64,000 nt of DNA from Lacunisphaera limnophila (GTDB lineage: Bacteria > Verrucomicrobiota > Verrucomicrobiia > Opitutales > Opitutaceae): NCBI RefSeq assembly GCF_001746835.1, contig NZ_CP016094.1, forward strand, positions 3,177,501-3,241,500, written 5' to 3'. The notes beneath the pieces were generated by a model that worked only from the letters and a program-made list of their open reading frames with translations, was not told where the DNA came from and searched no databases. This document shows positions 47,805-55,231 of this stretch, in pieces. The translations under genes were made by a program, and so were the position numbers. Every line of letters begins with the position of its first letter. The stretch's first letter is position 1.

Positions 47805-49202
47805 ATGTCCGTCCCCGTACCCCCCGGTCACGACTTCGCCTATCCTTCCCGCCGCCGTTTCCTTACTTCCGCCCTGGCGGCCGGGACCGCCCTGGCCCTG
47901 GCGCCCTCGCGCCTCGTGCGCGCAGCCGAGACGGCCCCGGCCGGCCGGAAGCTCAAGGTGGCCTTCGTGGGCATCGGCAACCGCGGACTCGACCTGGTCA
48001 AGACCTTCCGAGACACCGGCCTGATCGAGGCCGTGGCGATGTGTGACGTGGACCTGATGGCCGAGCACACCGCCGAGGCCCGCGGGATTTTTCCGGAAGC
48101 GCGTTTGTTTCAGGATTACCGCGAACTGTTCGCCCAGGCTGGCGACACCTTCGAGGCCGTGATCATCGCGACGCCGGATTTCACGCACTTCGTCGTCGCC
48201 ATGCACGCCATGCGGGCGGGCAAGCACATCTACCTCGAGAAACCGCTGGCCCACACCTTCCAGGAGGCGGAGTTGCTCATGGCCCAGGCGGCGCGGAGCG
48301 GCGTGGTCACGCAGATGGGCAACCAAGGCCACTCGGGGAACAACTACCACCAGTTCAAGGCCTGGCAGGAGGCCGGCATCATCGCCGACGTGACGCGGGT
48401 CGACATGTTCATGAATTCGCCGCGGCGCTGGCATGGCTGGGACGTGAAAGGCTACGAGAGCCACGAAGCCGTGCCCGCCACGATCGACTGGGATCTGTGG
48501 CACGCCAACCGGCCGGTGCACCCCTTCAGCGCGCGACTGCACCCGGGCAACTGGCGGGGTTGGTTCGATTACGGCAACGGGGCATTCGGCGACTGGGGCC
48601 CGCACATCCTCGACACCTGCCATCGTTTCCTGGCGCTGGGCCTGCCGCACACCATCGAGGCTGTGAAGCGCGATGGCCCGAACGATTTCATCTTCCCGCA
48701 GGCCACGACCATCCGGTTCGACTTTCCCGCCCGGGGCGCCATGCCCCCGGTCGAGGTGTTCTGGTATGACGGGGTGGCGAACCTGCCGCCGCTGCCGCCG
48801 GAGATGGCGAACGCGGCCACGCCGTTCAAGCAGCGGAACGGCAAATTCATTTACAGCAAAAAGCTGACCTTCCTCGGCGGCACTCACGGCGAGACGCTGC
48901 GCATCGTCCCGGAGGAGAAGATGCGCGAGCTGGGGCCGACCCTGCCGCGGATCACGGGCGGGTTCTCGGATCATTTCCAGAATTTTGCCCTGGCCTGTCT
49001 GGGCCGCGAGGAGACGAAGTCGCCGTTCCACATCTCGGGTCCGCTTTCGCAGGTCTTCATCCTGGGCGTGATCGCCCAACGGATCGGCGGACGGCTGGAA
49101 TTCGATCCGGTGGTGAAGCGTTTCACCAACAGCGACCGGGCGAACGAACTGCTGGTCCAGGAAGCGCCCCGCCCCGGCTGGGAGCATTACTTTCGGACCT
49201 GA
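47805..49202 (+). CDS. Tat-exported Gfo/Idh/MocA-family oxidoreductase
   Basis: 465 residues from ATG 47805. A twin-arginine signal (SRRRFLTSALAAGTALAL) is followed by an NAD(P)-binding Rossmann domain (KVAFVGIGNRGLDLV), then GKHIYLEKPLAHT (the EKP motif of the family). The C-terminal domain includes GNGAFGDWGPHILDTC. Members oxidise or epimerise sugars and glycosides. Exported versions are frequent in Verrucomicrobiota and Planctomycetota, and may work with DUF1080-type 3-keto-glycoside chemistry (a DUF1080 gene lies at 9350). The start is 19 bases after hemB. Confidence 0.9.
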   Translation: MSVPVPPGHDFAYPSRRRFLTSALAAGTALALAPSRLVRAAETAPAGRKLKVAFVGIGNRGLDLVKTFRDTGLIEAVAMCDVDLMAEHTAEARGIFPEARLFQDYRELFAQAGDTFEAVIIATPDFTHFVVAMHAMRAGKHIYLEKPLAHTFQEAELLMAQAARSGVVTQMGNQGHSGNNYHQFKAWQEAGIIADVTRVDMFMNSPRRWHGWDVKGYESHEAVPATIDWDLWHANRPVHPFSARLHPGNWRGWFDYGNGAFGDWGPHILDTCHRFLALGLPHTIEAVKRDGPNDFIFPQATTIRFDFPARGAMPPVEVFWYDGVANLPPLPPEMANAATPFKQRNGKFIYSKKLTFLGGTHGETLRIVPEEKMRELGPTLPRITGGFSDHFQNFALACLGREETKSPFHISGPLSQVFILGVIAQRIGGRLEFDPVVKRFTNSDRANELLVQEAPRPGWEHYFRT

Positions 49203-49235
49203 GCCGGGCGCACGGCGGGTGGGCCGGAGACCGGC

Positions 49236-50687
49236 TCAACGCGCCAGGTGGCTGTGGCGGCGGCTGTAGCCGAAGTAGATCGCGAGCCCCAGCCCCATCC
49301 AGACGATGAGGTTGATCCAGGTCACGGCGGGCAGGGAAAACATCTGCAGGACGCAGATCACGACGCCCAGCACCGGCACCGCCGGCACCCACGGCGTGCG
49401 GAAGGGGCGGGGAAGGTCCGGCTGCGTCCGGCGCAGCACCAGCACGCCGGCACAGACCAGCGCGAAGGCGAGCAAGGTGCCGATTGAGACGAGCTCGCCC
49501 AGGACATTCAGCGGGAACAGGCCGGAGATGATGGCGCACGAGATGCCGGTGATCCAGGTGGTGATGTGCGGCGTGCCGTATTTCGGGTGGATCTTCGCGA
49601 AGTAGGCGGGGAGCAGGCCGTCCCGGGCCATCGAGTAGAAGATGCGCGGCTGCCCGAGCAGGGAGACCAGGATGACGGAGGTCAGGCCGGCGAGGGTCGC
49701 GGCCTCGATCAGGTAGCGGAAGTAGGCGGGGGCTTCGATCTGCTGCAGCGCAAAAATGAAGGGGGCGTCGACGTTGAGCTGGGCGTAGGGCACCACACCG
49801 GTGAGGACCAGGGACACGGCGATGAACAGGAAGGAGACCGCCGCCAGCGTGCCCAGCAGGCCGATGGGCAGGTCGCGTTGCGGGTTCTTGGTCTCCTGGG
49901 CGGCGGAGGACACGCAGTCGAATCCGACGTAGGCGAAGAAGATGGCGCCGGCTCCGCGGAAGATGCCGCTCCAGCCGAACTCCCCGAAGGTGCCGGTGTT
50001 GGCCGGCACGAAGGGCGTCCAATTGGCCAGGACGGCGGCCCGGTGGCCGAAGAAATACCAGATCCCGTAGCCGATGAGCGCGAGCAGCACGCCGACCTTC
50101 ACGATCACCATCAGGTTGTTGAAGTTGGCGGACTCCTTGATGCCGATGTAGAGGATGTAGGTCAGGAGCAGCGAAATGAACACCGCGGGGAAGTTGATGA
50201 GCGCGCCCGTGGTCACGAGCCGGCCGTCGATGACGTCGAGGGGTGCCCGGGCGATGATGTCCGGCAGCGCGACGTTGAATTCACGCAGAATGTCGCGGGT
50301 TGCCCCGGACCAGCTCACCGCCACCGCCGCGCCGGAGAAGAGGTACTCGAGCACGAGGCACCAGCCGACGACCCAGGCGAAGAACTCGCCGAGGCTGCCG
50401 TAGGTGTAGGTGTAGGCGCTGCCGGAGACGGGGATCATGGCCGCCAGTTCGGCGTAGCAGAGGCCCGCGAAGAGGCAGGCGATGCCCGAGACGATGAACG
50501 AAAGGGCGATGGCGGGGCCGGCGTAGAGGGCGGCCGACTGACCGGCCTGGACAAAGATGCCCGCGCCGACGACGGAACCGATGCCCAGGCTGATGAGGCT
50601 GAGCGGACCGAGGGTGCGTTTATAGCCGTGTTCGGCGGACGCCTCGGCTTGGAGCGAGGCGATGGACTTGGTGCGGAGGAGGCTCAT
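49236..50687 (-). CDS. APC-family amino acid permease (cationic amino acid transporter type)
   Basis: 483 residues, about 12 or more transmembrane helices. The start MSLLRTKSIASLQAEA and GPLSLISLGIGSVVGAGIFV are typical of the CAT/YfnA group. Other conserved parts are GLCYAELAAMIPVSGSAYTYTY, FFAYVGFDCVSSAAQETKNPQRDLP and PRIFYSMARDGLLP. It imports amino acids by proton symport or exchange across the inner membrane. The substrate is not readable from sequence. It follows the Wza-like gene by 17 bases on the same strand. Confidence 0.92.
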   Translation of the reverse strand: MSLLRTKSIASLQAEASAEHGYKRTLGPLSLISLGIGSVVGAGIFVQAGQSAALYAGPAIALSFIVSGIACLFAGLCYAELAAMIPVSGSAYTYTYGSLGEFFAWVVGWCLVLEYLFSGAAVAVSWSGATRDILREFNVALPDIIARAPLDVIDGRLVTTGALINFPAVFISLLLTYILYIGIKESANFNNLMVIVKVGVLLALIGYGIWYFFGHRAAVLANWTPFVPANTGTFGEFGWSGIFRGAGAIFFAYVGFDCVSSAAQETKNPQRDLPIGLLGTLAAVSFLFIAVSLVLTGVVPYAQLNVDAPFIFALQQIEAPAYFRYLIEAATLAGLTSVILVSLLGQPRIFYSMARDGLLPAYFAKIHPKYGTPHITTWITGISCAIISGLFPLNVLGELVSIGTLLAFALVCAGVLVLRRTQPDLPRPFRTPWVPAVPVLGVVICVLQMFSLPAVTWINLIVWMGLGLAIYFGYSRRHSHLAR

Positions 50688-50704
50688 GAAGGGACGAAGC
50701 CGCC

Positions 50705-51310
50705 TCAAAAGGCGGAACGGGGCACCTGGATGGAGTCCCCCGGGAAAAGCAGCGGATCCTGCTCCGGCTGGCGCTGGGCGAGCCGCACGTCGAACTCGTA
50801 GGCCTTACGGTCGCGGGTCAGGGTGACCTTGGTTTCCTTGGCGTAGAGGGAGAAGCCGCCGGCCGACTGCACGGCCTTGGCCAGCGTGAGGTCGGGGGAC
50901 CACGGGATGCGCCCGGGGCGCTGGACCTCGCCGCCGATGTAGATGTAGCGCTCGGTGACATTCACTGAGACATCGAGCGTCGTGAAGTACTGCTTGGCGA
51001 TGTAGGTCTCGCGGATGCTCTGGGAGAGCTCGGCGGTGGTGAGACCGGAGGCGGTGACCGCGCCAATGTACTGGAGGCGGACGAAACCCTGTTCGTCGAT
51101 CTGCACGCTCGTGGTCTGGGGCTCGGGGATACCGAGCAGCGAAATGGTCATCGTGTCGCCGGGCCGCAGCTGGGCGGACAGGGAGGGAGCCTCGATGCGG
51201 GGATTGGTGCCGCCCGCCGTGGTGTCGTCGGTCACGCAGGCGGTCAGGAGCAGACTCAGCAGCGTCAGCAGGAGGGCGGGCAGTCGGCGGGAAGTCATGC
51301 GGCGATTCAT
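50705..51310 (-). CDS. Polysaccharide-export-type (Wza-like) lipoprotein
   Basis: 201 residues from ATG 51310 (or 197 from 51298). Lipoprotein signal with lipobox LLTAC. The Poly_export domain starts at LRPGDTMTISLLGIPEP and continues with SVQIDEQGFVRLQYIGAVTASGLT. A SLBB-like part follows (YIYIGGEVQRPGRIPW, KAVQSAGGF). It lacks the long C-terminal part of E. coli Wza and no capsule genes are adjacent, so the exported polymer and partner are unknown. Confidence 0.85.
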   Translation of the reverse strand: MNRRMTSRRLPALLLTLLSLLLTACVTDDTTAGGTNPRIEAPSLSAQLRPGDTMTISLLGIPEPQTTSVQIDEQGFVRLQYIGAVTASGLTTAELSQSIRETYIAKQYFTTLDVSVNVTERYIYIGGEVQRPGRIPWSPDLTLAKAVQSAGGFSLYAKETKVTLTRDRKAYEFDVRLAQRQPEQDPLLFPGDSIQVPRSAF

Positions 51311-51347
51311 CCAGTGCAGGATTGTGCGCCGGCTGGCAACAAGGCTT

Positions 51348-52136
51348 TTAACGCCCGCGCTTGGAGCTGCGGGGCTTCTCGTCCTCTTCCTCGGCGTCGT
51401 CGCCATCCTCGTCCTCATCCTCGTCGTCCTCATCCTTGTCGCCGTCTTTCTTCTCCTTGTCCTCGTCGTCGCCATCCTCGTCGTCCTCGTCCCACTTCAG
51501 GGAGGCGTCGTTCTTCATCTTCTCGTCCTCCTCCTCCTCGACATCGGGGAGACCGTCCTCCTCGGCGGGAGCGGCCTTCTCGCCCTCCTCGTCGTCGTCG
51601 CCGTGGCCCTCGGGGGTGTAGTCGAGGATGGCGGTGATCTCGGTGAAGAGATGGACGGCCTTGCCCTCGATGAAATCGTTGTTCTGGGCCTCGCGGATCT
51701 GGTCCTCGACCTCATCCACGGTGAGCTTCTCCTCGAGGTCGAGAACCTCGTTGAGCATCTTGACGCGGAGGCGGGTGATATGGTCGAGGAAATCGGCGTA
51801 GGGCCCGTTTTCCTCGTCGATCACGTCGGGCAGCGCGAAGAGCTTCTCCTCGGACTCCAGCAGCGGCTGCTTGATGCGGGAGAGGCGGACCTTGCCCTTG
51901 CCGAGATCCTTGATGATGCGGAAGGGGATGAAGGCGCGCTCGAAGAGGTCCTGATCGAAACCATACTCGCGCAGGGGCTCGATGAGCTCGATGATGTGGT
52001 CAACCTGGCGCGGATCGATGATGCTGAGGCCGTCCACGTCCCAGTGGACGGGATCGCTGATCTCGTCCACCCACCAGTTGTGGTCCTCGCCGAGACGGAC
52101 AATGCACCATTCGAGTTGGGGGGAGCCTTTCGCCAT
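51348..52136 (-). CDS. Hypothetical protein with extreme acidic C-terminal tail
   Basis: 262 residues from ATG 52136. The first about 180 residues are ordered and lineage-specific (LEWCIVRLGEDHNWWVDEI, DPRQVDHIIELIEPLREYGFDQDLF, helical segments to DFIEGKAVHLFTEI). The last about 85 residues are almost entirely Asp/Glu with Lys and a basic end (SSKRGR). The repetitive GAG/GAC/GAT codons produce false long frames on the other strand. No signal peptide. The acidic tail suggests binding to basic proteins or nucleic-acid-binding partners. No family recognised. The 209 bases upstream contain no further gene. Confidence 0.75.
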   Translation of the reverse strand: MAKGSPQLEWCIVRLGEDHNWWVDEISDPVHWDVDGLSIIDPRQVDHIIELIEPLREYGFDQDLFERAFIPFRIIKDLGKGKVRLSRIKQPLLESEEKLFALPDVIDEENGPYADFLDHITRLRVKMLNEVLDLEEKLTVDEVEDQIREAQNNDFIEGKAVHLFTEITAILDYTPEGHGDDDEEGEKAAPAEEDGLPDVEEEEDEKMKNDASLKWDEDDEDGDDEDKEKKDGDKDEDDEDEDEDGDDAEEEDEKPRSSKRGR

Positions 52137-52345
52137 AAAATTTTTACTTAATTGGGCTGGACCAAAAAGGCTGGCAGAAGGCCTTGTCAAATACTGAAAC
52201 GCAAAATGTTGGAATATTTGCGCGCAGTCGTTTTCCCCCCTGATCCAAGGGAGCGGAGGGTGGTCGGGGAAAACCGGATAACAAGGTAAAAAGGTTCGGG
52301 TGCGGGGCTTGAAAGTTGCCGGCCGGGTGCCACAGTCCGCGCCAC

Positions 52346-53407
52346 ATGGGCTGGCTCTATCAGAACGTCGCAAAACCCGCTTTCTTCCGGCTCGATCCCG
52401 AGCACGCGCACGAAGTGGCGGTTCACGGTCTCGCGCTGCTCGGGCGGGTGCGCCCGCTCTGCGCGGTCATCGAACGCCTGCACCGGCTGGCGCCGGCGCT
52501 CCACCGGCCGGTCGAGTGCTTCGGCCTCAAGTTTCCCAACGCCGTCGGTCTGGCCGCGGGTTTCGACAAGGAGGGCCGCGCCTGGCCCGCGGCGGCCGCG
52601 CTCGGGTTCGGCCACGTCGAGATTGGCACCGTCACGTTTCACGCCCAGCCGGGCAACCCCCGGCCGCGCTGTTTCCGCTACCCGGCGGAGCAGGCCGTGA
52701 TCAACCGCATGGGTTTCAACAATGGAGGCGCGGCCGCGCTGGCCGCCCGCCTCGCGGGCCAACCGGGCCCGGGCCGGCGCACGATCCCGCTCGGCGTCAA
52801 CCTCGGCAAGAGCAAGGTCACGCCGCTCGACGGCGCGCTGGAGGATTATCTCGGCAGCTTCCGGTTGCTGGCCGATCACGCGGACTACGTCGTGGTGAAC
52901 GTCAGCAGTCCCAACACGCCCGGCCTGCGCGAGCTGCAGGATGCCGCGTGGCTCAAGCCGCTGCTGGCGGCCCTGGTGGATGAGAACAAGGCGCGCGTCG
53001 CGGCCGGCAAACCGCGCCGACCCGTGCTGCTGAAGATCGCGCCGGATCTTTCGTATCCGCAGATCGACGCGGCCCTCGGGGTGATCACCGATCTCGCCCT
53101 TGATGGCATCATCGCCACGAACACCACGCTGGCGCGACCGGGCTTTTTCGCCGGCGTGGACCAGGCCGGCGGCCTCAGCGGTGCGCCGGTGCGCCGGCGT
53201 TCGACGGAGATCATCAATTACATCGCCCGGGCGACGAACGGCCGGCTGCCGATCATCGGCGTGGGCGGCATCATGGACGAGGCCGGGGCGGGCGAGAAGC
53301 TCGATGCCGGCGCCACGCTGGTGCAGCTCTACACGGGCTTGGTCTACCGCGGGCCGTTCTTCGCCGCCGAGGTGGCCCGGGCGCTGGCACTGCGGCAGCG
53401 GATCTGA
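52346..53407 (+). CDS. pyrD: Dihydroorotate dehydrogenase (quinone), class 2
   Basis: 353 residues from ATG 52346. An N-terminal amphipathic extension (LYQNVAKPAFFRLDPEHAH) is characteristic of the membrane-associated class 2 enzyme. FMN-barrel motifs: VGLAAGFDKEG, GTVTFHAQPGNPRPR, INRMGFNN, NVSSPNTPGLRELQ (catalytic Ser), IIATNTT and IIGVGGI. It oxidises dihydroorotate to orotate with quinone as acceptor in pyrimidine synthesis. Stand-alone gene, divergent from the acidic-tail protein. Confidence 0.95.
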   Translation: MGWLYQNVAKPAFFRLDPEHAHEVAVHGLALLGRVRPLCAVIERLHRLAPALHRPVECFGLKFPNAVGLAAGFDKEGRAWPAAAALGFGHVEIGTVTFHAQPGNPRPRCFRYPAEQAVINRMGFNNGGAAALAARLAGQPGPGRRTIPLGVNLGKSKVTPLDGALEDYLGSFRLLADHADYVVVNVSSPNTPGLRELQDAAWLKPLLAALVDENKARVAAGKPRRPVLLKIAPDLSYPQIDAALGVITDLALDGIIATNTTLARPGFFAGVDQAGGLSGAPVRRRSTEIINYIARATNGRLPIIGVGGIMDEAGAGEKLDAGATLVQLYTGLVYRGPFFAAEVARALALRQRI

Positions 53408-53578
53408 GCCGGACGAGTCAGGGCTGCGGCCGGGGATCGGTGCGGCCGATTGTGCGCGGCCAGCTCGCTGGCGCCACCGCCAAGGACGGAGTGGCGCGAG
53501 CAAGCTCGCCGCCCGCCCATCCCTGAATTCGCCGCAGGAGAAATTCCACCGGAAAGCCCGCGCCCGCGTGGGCCGACC

Positions 53579-54493
53579 TCAGATGTTCCAATCCGCACCG
53601 TCGACCAGGATCTCGTGCGCCTTGCGCGGGCGGACGACGAGGCTCGTCTCCTTGTAGTGGGCGACACTGTGGGGCGGGATGGAGTCGCGGACCCACACGT
53701 TGGCACCGATCACGGAGTGCGCGCCGATGCGGGTGTCGCCGCCGAGGATGGTGGCGTGCGCGTAGATGGTGACATGGTCCTCGATGTCGGGGTGGCGTTT
53801 CACGCCCTTGACCGGGTTGTTCTTGCCGTCGGTCTCGAAGGATTTGGCCCCGAGGGTGACGCCCTGGTAGATCTTCACGTGCGTGCCGATCGTGGCGGTC
53901 TCGCCGATGACCACACCGGTGCCGTGGTCGATGAAGAAGTGGGAGCCGATGTGGGCGCCGGGGTGCAGGTCGATGCCGGTGCGCTCGTGGGCGTACTCGG
54001 TGAGCATGCGCGGCAGGAGCGGGACCTGGAGCGCGTAGAGGACATGGGCCAGGCGTTGCAGCGAAATCGCCAGCACGCAGGGGTAGGCGAGGATGATCTC
54101 GTCGGTGCTGCGTGCGGCCGGATCGCCCGAGTAGGCGGCGGCCACGTCGGTCTGCACGAGGCGCCGGACCTCGGGCAGGCAGCCCAGGAATTGCTGGGTC
54201 AGGTGCTGCGCCGCGGTGGCGGCATCGGCGGTGCCGGCATAGCGCAGGCTTTTTTCCACCTCGGTGGTGAGGCGGGTGGCGATCTTCGCCAGCAGGCGGT
54301 CGAGCCAGACGGCCGCCTCGGCCTGGGTCAGGCCGCTGTCCTCGAAGAAGCCGGGGAAGAGCAGGTGCATCAGGTCGCGCGCCAGCTCGGTGACGCGGTC
54401 CTGCGAAGGCAGGTTCGCGCCGTCGAGGTGGTTGATGCCGCCACCCTGGGCGTAGGATTCGAGCAGGGCCTGCTTGATGGCGTTGGGCGTCAT
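53579..54493 (-). CDS. cysE: Serine O-acetyltransferase
   Basis: 304 residues. The helical N-terminal domain (1-170) is longer than in E. coli CysE. A left-handed beta-helix of hexapeptide repeats follows: GIDLHPGAHIGSHFFIDHGTG (catalytic His/Asp), VVIGETATIGTHVKIYQGVTLGA, HPDIEDHVTIYAHATILGG and TRIGAHSVIGANVWV. It acetylates serine to O-acetylserine for cysteine synthesis. Its layout is closest to the long EpsC-type SATs. The 171 bases after pyrD contain an imperfect palindrome (about 53461-53512) and no gene. Confidence 0.93.
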   Translation of the reverse strand: MTPNAIKQALLESYAQGGGINHLDGANLPSQDRVTELARDLMHLLFPGFFEDSGLTQAEAAVWLDRLLAKIATRLTTEVEKSLRYAGTADAATAAQHLTQQFLGCLPEVRRLVQTDVAAAYSGDPAARSTDEIILAYPCVLAISLQRLAHVLYALQVPLLPRMLTEYAHERTGIDLHPGAHIGSHFFIDHGTGVVIGETATIGTHVKIYQGVTLGAKSFETDGKNNPVKGVKRHPDIEDHVTIYAHATILGGDTRIGAHSVIGANVWVRDSIPPHSVAHYKETSLVVRPRKAHEILVDGADWNI

Positions 54494-54569
54494 GGAGCCG
54501 ACAGCTTCGTCAAAAAGGCCGGGTGGTCAAATGTGTTGGCGCGCGGGGGGAGTCATAGGGGCCGGGGGC

Positions 54570-54827
54570 TCACGTTTTGAGCGCCCTGAAGAAGTGTCTT
54601 TTCAGGAAGGTCTTTCCTGATCCGCTTTTGAGGTACTTCTCGAAGGCACGGGCGGTGGGTTCGTCGGCGAACCCGATGTAGGCAACAAGGTTCCAAGGCT
54701 TGAATTTGCGCGTATGGGGCGACTTGCCTTCGTTGTGATCGGCCAAGCGTTGCTTCAGGTCATGGCTTATCCCGACATAGTGTTGTTCCCGCTGGTGGAC
54801 GCTCTCGATGAGGTAAACGTAAACCAT
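54570..54827 (-). CDS. GIY-YIG domain protein (UPF0213/COG2827-like)
   Basis: 85 residues. The nuclease-like core starts VYVYLIES, followed by HYVGISHDLKQRLADHNEGKS, WNLVAYIGFADEPTARAFEKYLKSGSG and FLKRHF. The usual GIY...YIG appears as VYL...YVG, with the conserved Arg in KQRLADHN and Glu in AFEKYLK. Function of these small orphan proteins is unclear; DNA binding or nicking has been suggested. It lies next to inverted repeats and a tRNA gene. Confidence 0.85.
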   Translation of the reverse strand: MVYVYLIESVHQREQHYVGISHDLKQRLADHNEGKSPHTRKFKPWNLVAYIGFADEPTARAFEKYLKSGSGKTFLKRHFFRALKT

Positions 54828-54856
54828 GCCGACAGCTTGAGCGTAACGCCGTCCTC

Positions 54857-54959
54857 CGCCAAGCCTACGGACGGCAGCCTTCGCTGCTGTCTTTCGGCGG
54901 TCTGACCCGCGCCCATCGCGCCCTTTACCTAGGCTGGCCTGCCAGCCGTAGGCTTGGCG
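54857..54959. repeat. Inverted repeat between GIY-YIG gene and tRNA-Leu
   Basis: CGCCAAGCCTACGG (54857-54870) and CCGTAGGCTTGGCG (54946-54959) are perfect 14-bp inverted copies. The interior has further imperfect hairpins (for example CCTAGGCTGG-CCTG-CCAGCC around 54929-54948). It abuts the tRNA 3' end and resembles an intergenic palindromic element of a sequence type different from copies 1-3. Confidence 0.6.
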
Positions 54960-54964
54960 AAGGC

Positions 54965-55049
54965 TGGTGCTCGGGACAGGACTCGAACCTGCACGCCTTA
55001 CGGCACACGCACCTCAAACGTGTGTGTCTACCAATTCCACCACCCGAGC
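54965..55049 (-). tRNA. tRNA-Leu (anticodon GAG)
   Basis: Read leftward from 55049: acceptor GCTCGGG pairs with CCCGAGC, D-arm GGTGGAATTGGTAGAC, and anticodon stem CACGT/GCGTG around loop TTGAGGT (anticodon GAG). A long type II variable arm follows (TGCCGTAAGGCGT), then the T arm with TTCGAGT and an encoded CCA. Length is 85 including CCA. Confidence 0.95.
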
Positions 55050-55231
55050 GTTCCAACGATGGGAAAGCGGACTTAGGTAAATCTGTCCCGGCTTGTAAAG
55101 CACCGAAATGCGCTTGCGTCATGGTTTCTTCGTAAGGCACACTGCCTTTCCCGCGGGCCTGACCGGACGCGAGGAACACCAAGCACAACCAAGATCCACA
55201 CCGGGTAGCCACGCCCGTTTTTCCGCCCTTC

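Noticed and set aside
51360-51620. Short-period repeats suggestive of a CRISPR or satellite array
   Set aside because: The period is the codon triplet of Asp/Glu runs within a single reading frame, with no repeat-spacer structure. No CRISPR array was seen in the window.
51015-52151. 378-codon plus-strand frame with poly-Val/Leu/Ile runs resembling membrane helices
   Set aside because: It is the complement of the acidic tail repeat of the minus-strand gene and the Wza-like gene. The apparent membrane helices arise from GTC/CTC/ATC complements of Asp/Glu codons.
52162-52190. Leftward TTGACA at 52190-52185 as a promoter for the acidic-tail gene
   Set aside because: The hexamer at the right spacing is TTTTGG, which does not support a -10 element.
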